Positions 59,733-64,000 of a stretch of DNA of 64,000 bases are shown here, in pieces (the first letter of the stretch is position 1; the number at the start of each line of letters is the position of its first letter). Origin of the DNA: Siphlonurus alternatus (lineage: Eukaryota > Arthropoda > Insecta > Ephemeroptera > Siphlonuridae); assembly GCA_949825025.1 (NCBI GenBank), contig OX463781.1, forward strand, positions 24,877,047 through 24,941,046, given 5' to 3'. A program made the translations under genes and the position numbers. The notes below the pieces were generated by a model. That model worked only from the letters and a program-made list of their open reading frames with translations. It was not told where the DNA came from and did no database searches.

Positions 59733-60359
59733 GTGAGTGTCCCGCACCATCCGCCCCCTGCTGCCGTGTGTCCCCCGGCCCCCTTAACGTACCCCACCCT
59801 ATACATCAGCAGAGCTGCACGTTCTGTCTAAATGTTAAAAAAGAGAATTATACATGTGGGCAATCTTGGGAGATAAACAGAGTATTGGAAAGGACACTCA
59901 ATTAATAATGTTAGTGTTAATTTTTAAACACAAGCACTCAATTTTTGTTAATCTATGACAAGTTTGAAAACTTAATATTTCTCTACATGAATTTTTATTT
60001 AAATTTAAAATTATCAAATTCTTCAAATCCTGAAATCAATTGTAATATATAATATATTATTTAGGGAATGGGAATTGAAAAATTGGCTTATTCATAATCA
60101 ATTACTCTTTCAATCAACTATAAACGAAGATCACTGAAACTTTAATCAACTCAATTACAGACATATTTTTTTTTTTAATGTAAAGAAATGAAAAGTTCTT
60201 CTACCGTTTATTTCCAATCTCTACCACTTTTTAACATTTAGACAGAAATATATTTTCTTACACATGCTAAGCGAGGTAGTCAGGGCCGTGCAGGGTGGGC
60301 GCCGCGTAGGCGTGCTCCCGTAGGTGACACGGCACACACGTGACACGTTTGCGTGACAG
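59733..60359 (+). other. Intron 25
   Basis: 627-nt intron; its last 90 nt are GC-rich, unlike other introns here. Nothing else was recognised. Confidence 0.7.
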
Positions 60360-60467
60360 AAATCAGGACGACGGTGACGCGGGACGAGTGGCGGAGCGAG
60401 GAGACCCAGCAGAGCGAGGGGGAGGCGAGCCGTCAGCTCAGCGAGGAGCAACAAGGAGAGGCGCACG
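60360..60467 (+). CDS. unc-89: unc-89 exon 26: Glu/Gln/Ser-rich linker
   Basis: Acceptor GCGTGACAG|AAATC, donor GCACG|GTAGGA; phase 1 both ends, 108 nt. It encodes a charged stretch (T-V-T-R-D-E-W-R-S-E-E-T-Q-Q-S-E-G-E-A-S) with no domain. The symmetric phase means it could be skipped without frame loss. The donor is not ideal, so the exon is slightly less certain than the Ig exons. Confidence 0.75.
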
Positions 60468-60871
60468 GTAGGAACAGTAAACTAAAATGCCCAACCTGAT
60501 CACAACTTGTTTGGCAACATCAGGCATTTTGATGAACAAGCTACTTTCCAATAAAATAGAGAGCTTAAATAGAGAGCTTGTTACGAGTATATTCTGTTCA
60601 AGGAAACTAAAAAAATTACCTTTGAAAAAATAGAGACGAGTTTGTAATTTATTATTCCTTTTATTACTTTTTTTAAATGGGATTTTTTTGTAATTAATAA
60701 AAATATATAATTAATTTAATTTTAAATTTATCATAATTATAATATAATATATGATTTATTATTAGTGTTATTGCTTTTATACATAAATTGGAAATTTGAA
60801 TTTACATGTTGAGGATTAATGTGAAAATAATTAATGTGCTCTGTTCCTGAAAATCATATGATTAAAACCAG
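60468..60871 (+). other. Intron 26
   Basis: 404-nt AT-rich intron; nothing else was seen. Confidence 0.7.
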
Positions 60872-61606
60872 ATAACTTATCAACGATTGAACGACACGAC
60901 TTAGAAGCTACACCAAACCAAGGTGAAATAAGTGAAGGGTTACGCAAGGAACAAATTGAAGATTTTGAGAACGCTTCGCGACGTGCCATTGAACAGACTG
61001 ATGCAGACAAAGCTAGCAAGGCAAGCTTAGCTGAACCGGGATATTCAGAGGAGGTTGATGGAAAATCTCAAAACATTACAATCAGTGAACCAAGTGAGCC
61101 ATGCACTGCAAATATTCTAGAATCGGGAACTGCGGTCGACGTCACTGGTGGAAAGCTTCAATCGTCGGAATCGCAGGACAGTAAACCGAGTACTGCAGGT
61201 CTTCTGGAACCGGGAACTGCAGAGGAAGTTTCTGGCAAGCCTCTTCAATCATCAGAATCAGATGGCACTAAACCGAGTACTGCAGGTCTTTTGGAGCCGG
61301 GAACCGCAGAGGAAGTTTCGGATAAACCTCGACCGTCGCGCTCCATGTCGACGGGTGGTGTACAGAGTCAACGGGGCAAGACGAGCGAGGGACTTCGCAA
61401 ACACAGTGCGGACGCTACATGCCGCGTGTCCGATGCCGATCATGCACAAGAACATGAGGGGCGCTCGCAGAGCCCTCAACACGGCAAGCGAGAGCATTTA
61501 GGCGACGAAGGAGACGAAGAGATGGACGCTCTGTTGCGGCGAGTTCAGAAACAACGCAGCGTTCTTGATGAAATTCTAGAGCAAGAAGATTCAAGAGACA
61601 AAGAGG
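60872..61606 (+). CDS. unc-89: unc-89 exon 27: disordered linker with internal repeats
   Basis: Acceptor AAAACCAG|ATAAC, donor AGAGG|GTAAAA; phase 1 both ends, 245 codons with no stop in an AT-rich setting. The protein is acidic and polar. It holds about three copies of a roughly 29-residue repeat with core K-P-S-T-A-G-L-L-E-P-G-T-A-E-E-V (clearest at about 61180-61330), then a Ser/Arg-rich part, and ends in a likely coiled-coil (E-E-M-D-A-L-L-R-R-V-Q-K-Q-R-S-V-L-D-E-I). No known domain was recognised. It may be a cassette: symmetric phase, sitting between Ig 8 and Ig 9. Confidence 0.82.
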
Positions 61607-63694
61607 GTAAAACCTGCATGAAAGATAAAGATGTAACAGTTTTCATTATAAGCAATGTCCGTGTGGTTCATTTAATATGAGGTAGCACATAAATTGTAAA
61701 TAAATTAATATTGAAACAACTTACTAATTTAATGACTTTTGATACATCAAAATTCAATAAAAAAATTTATTTTATATTCATTTATAAAAATAAAATTGAT
61801 GCCAAAACTATAAATAATTAAATCAAATTCGCATTTTTATATTTTTCGTGTCATAAAATTTTAATTTTTAATTTATTCTTTGTAAGAAAATATGATTGTG
61901 CACCTCATATAACGTGTATAATTAAAACCACCATTAAATTCATGTAAATATTTATAGACTGCAATAAATTATATAATATATATATATAACCTACATTTAC
62001 CAATGTTTTAAATACATGTAATATAATTATTAAAAACAACGTAAGCTATTATCAAATTATCAATAAATTAAAGTTATTAAATTTAAAACAAAATAAAACT
62101 TTCTCTATATGAATAATATTTACTACTTTTTGTAATAATATTTTTCTTATTAATACATAATTTGTGTCAACCAAATGTTATTAATAATTCAATTAAAATT
62201 TGTTCTATATTTTCTTCTTATTCTGTATAATGACTCAAATAATATTTCAATTTTAAATTATGCTGTAAATTACATTATTTTTGTGCTGTAGAAAATAATT
62301 ACTGCTGAGCGCTGCCTCTTATGTGTATACTTTGCTGCTAATAATAATATTTTATATTTTTCTTTCAGACTTCGCGACGCTTCTTTACAAAATATTTAAC
62401 ATTTTCAAAACAATATATTTTTTTACACTATCATCAGCTGCAATAATTAATAATAACAATATACTTAAACATTATGCCATGCTCTGACACCCCTTTTCTC
62501 CCCACATAATAAGAACTTTCGTAATTAGACCCTGTAGCACTAAATCCTAAACCAAATTGTGGCGTGTTTTCTACCCTGTGTATAATTAACCAATGGCTGT
62601 TCGTCTTTTCTAACCCTAGCAATTAACTCGGCCCATGATTGGCTCTCGCTGTGCAGGGCAAAGCAAGCTTGTAATATAATGGTAAGGTGCTACCAAGTTT
62701 AATATTAATATATAGTGCTTAATATTTTTAAAGTTATTAAAATAAAATTTAAAACAATATATTTCTATTCCTTGCATATAGTTCACTGATGTAACAAATA
62801 TTTAATTAGTGTATTTTTTCAGATGTATTATACAGTACATTAGAATATTTATTTTAGATCTTAGCAGTAGAGTTATCATCATGTCATAAAATTGTTGTAC
62901 CTTTTTCTACTTTTTAAGCTTTATCTTCAAAATAATTGTAATTAGTTTTAAAAACATTTTAAAATAAATAAAAATAAATCAATTATATATGTCAATTTCA
63001 AAATAAAATCATCGTAAATTGAACAAAAAAAATTAATATTAAACAAATTTGAAATAGGTTAAAGTTAGAAATAATTTTATAATGTGATACATGAAAGTGA
63101 ACAAAATTGTAGACTTCTGACATTTTTCATTTTACTCTGATAAGCACATCAAAAAATATTAACAGGGAAATTCTACTGCGTATTTTTAGCATCAACTTTT
63201 GTTTCATTCTACATCAATTTATATAATTTAATACATTCCAAAAAGCTGATTTCTTTCTCAATCTGCTAAAAATAATACATAATACAAATGGGTCAGCTGA
63301 GATCATAATTAGCATAATAGTTGCAAATTGAAAAGCAGCAAATATTAAAACTTCAATTCAGTGCTTGGTCGAATCCACGAAGAGCCGCGGGAACTTGTAA
63401 CTTGTACATTCACTTGTAACCATTTTCCTTGAAAAAATTAAAAAAAAATAGTAAAATAAATTTCCTTATAGTTTTCTTTAGTGTGCAAATATTCATGAGA
63501 AAGAGAATTATTTTAATTTTCTTTACACAGATTTAGTTATCTGTTGACTTACGATTTTTAATTTTATAATTCTTATGATCAAGTCATCCTCAATGCTTTC
63601 ATGGATCACCTTATAAAACTGCACATATCTGCGCGTTGCGCTTTGCAGACATGCACATATTCGTGAAGTTACATGGTGCTCTCGTTCTCCACAG
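61607..63694 (+). other. Intron 27
   Basis: 2.1-kb AT-rich intron. A strong acceptor-like site (TTTTTCTTTCAG|AC, exon start 62369) is followed by an open frame in the correct phase up to TGA at 62485-62487, a possible alternative terminal exon. Nothing else was recognised. Confidence 0.6.
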
Positions 63695-63803
63695 CTGTCC
63701 CGACAATCCTCTCGCACACTTTGAACGAATCAAAGATCTACGAGAGCTTGGCTACTTCATACGAGGTGCATGCTGAGGGTATTCCTAGGCCTGAAGCCAA
63801 ATG
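63695..63803 (+). CDS. unc-89: unc-89 exon 28: Ig domain 9, first half
   Basis: Acceptor CTCCACAG|CTGTC, donor AAATG|GTGAGT; phase 1 in, phase 2 out. It encodes V-P-T-I-L-S-H-T-L-N-E-S-K-I to I-P-R-P-E-A-K-W, with the split Trp codon, and no B-strand Cys (Y-E-V-H-A-E-G). The second half of the domain, and the rest of the gene, lie beyond the window. 63804-64000 is the start of the next intron. Confidence 0.9.
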
Positions 63804-64000
63804 GTGAGTCATAAATTTGCATAACAATGTCTGATAAAATGTGATTTTCTGGAGTTCAAGTCTCCATTGTATGTCAACATTATTTTGATTTAAATTAACA
63901 CTTTATTTTTGCTAATTTAGTTTAAGAAATAATTATACTCCAGAAAAATTATGTTGTTAGTAAACCATGCAACAAAATCTATATCTCCTTGCATTAAAAC

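Larger units (their letters stand above)
7420..63803 (+). other. unc-89: unc-89/obscurin homologue, 5' part (28 coding exons)
   Basis: Overall gene span within the window, partial at the right edge. Domain order is N-terminal repeat region, SH3, DH (RhoGEF), PH, Pro/Ala linker, eight Ig domains, charged linker, then the start of a ninth Ig. SH3-DH-PH followed by an Ig array is diagnostic of UNC-89/obscurin, the giant M-line protein that helps organise thick filaments and signals through Rho-type GTPases. Exons were joined by GT-AG sites with matching phase; coding length in the window is 10,709 nt. Coding exons after the first are GC-rich, against very AT-rich introns ranging from 59 nt to about 9 kb. 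Confidence 0.88.

Noticed and set aside
1..64000. CRISPR arrays, tRNA or prokaryotic operon signals
   Set aside because: None seen; repeats present are microsatellites, foldback transposons and coding repeats, and the gene structure is eukaryotic.

Overview
The window is animal DNA, almost certainly from an insect: AT-rich, intron-dense and scattered with short inverted-repeat transposons. It is dominated by one plus-strand gene, the 5' portion of an unc-89/obscurin homologue (giant muscle M-line protein). I could place 28 coding exons from 7420 to 63803. All 27 joins keep frame, and they total about 3,570 residues. The gene runs off the right edge: the last exon ends inside an Ig domain, and the remaining Ig/FnIII/kinase part expected for this family is not in the window. 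The insect order cannot be fixed from the sequence.

Layout. 1-6500: upstream, non-coding as far as I can see, with a 347-bp TTAA-flanked foldback element, a truncated hAT-like MITE and a possible minus-strand first exon of a divergent neighbour. 6520-7419: probable promoter and 5' leader. 7420-12522: one huge exon of 1,701 codons carrying three Cys-x-[IV]-T-G-K motifs exactly 30 residues apart, a Lys/Glu-rich tail and about 28 copies of an F-[VI]-P-G-[QR] repeat. 15997-32103: a split SH3 domain. 33115-48312: RhoGEF (DH) domain. 48763-50589: PH domain. 51244-52626: Pro/Ala-rich spring-like segment and Ser/Thr-rich linker. 53157-59732: eight Ig domains. 60360-61606: charged disordered linker with an internal repeat. 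63695-63803: start of Ig 9.

How the parts work together (family knowledge plus inference): SH3-DH-PH is the signalling head of UNC-89/obscurin, which acts on Rho-family GTPases at the sarcomere. The Ig array binds M-line and thick-filament partners, and the Pro/Ala and charged linkers are likely extensible spacers. The giant first exon adds a repeat-rich N-terminal region that I do not recognise as a described domain family.

The points most worth following are: (i) this N-terminal region and its in-frame join to the SH3 exon; (ii) a frame-neutral 159-nt exon that would insert 53 residues into the n-Src loop of the SH3 domain, like the neuronal microexons of Src; (iii) recurrent introns that split the conserved Ig tryptophan codon as TG|G, with one Ig showing two in-frame donors 45 nt apart; (iv) a 1,169-bp TA-flanked element that is an inverted dimer of a mariner-like transposase end; (v) a 5S-rRNA-derived SINE; and (vi) several families of foldback MITEs, including a perfect 77-bp palindrome.

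No rRNA gene, tRNA gene or CRISPR array was seen.
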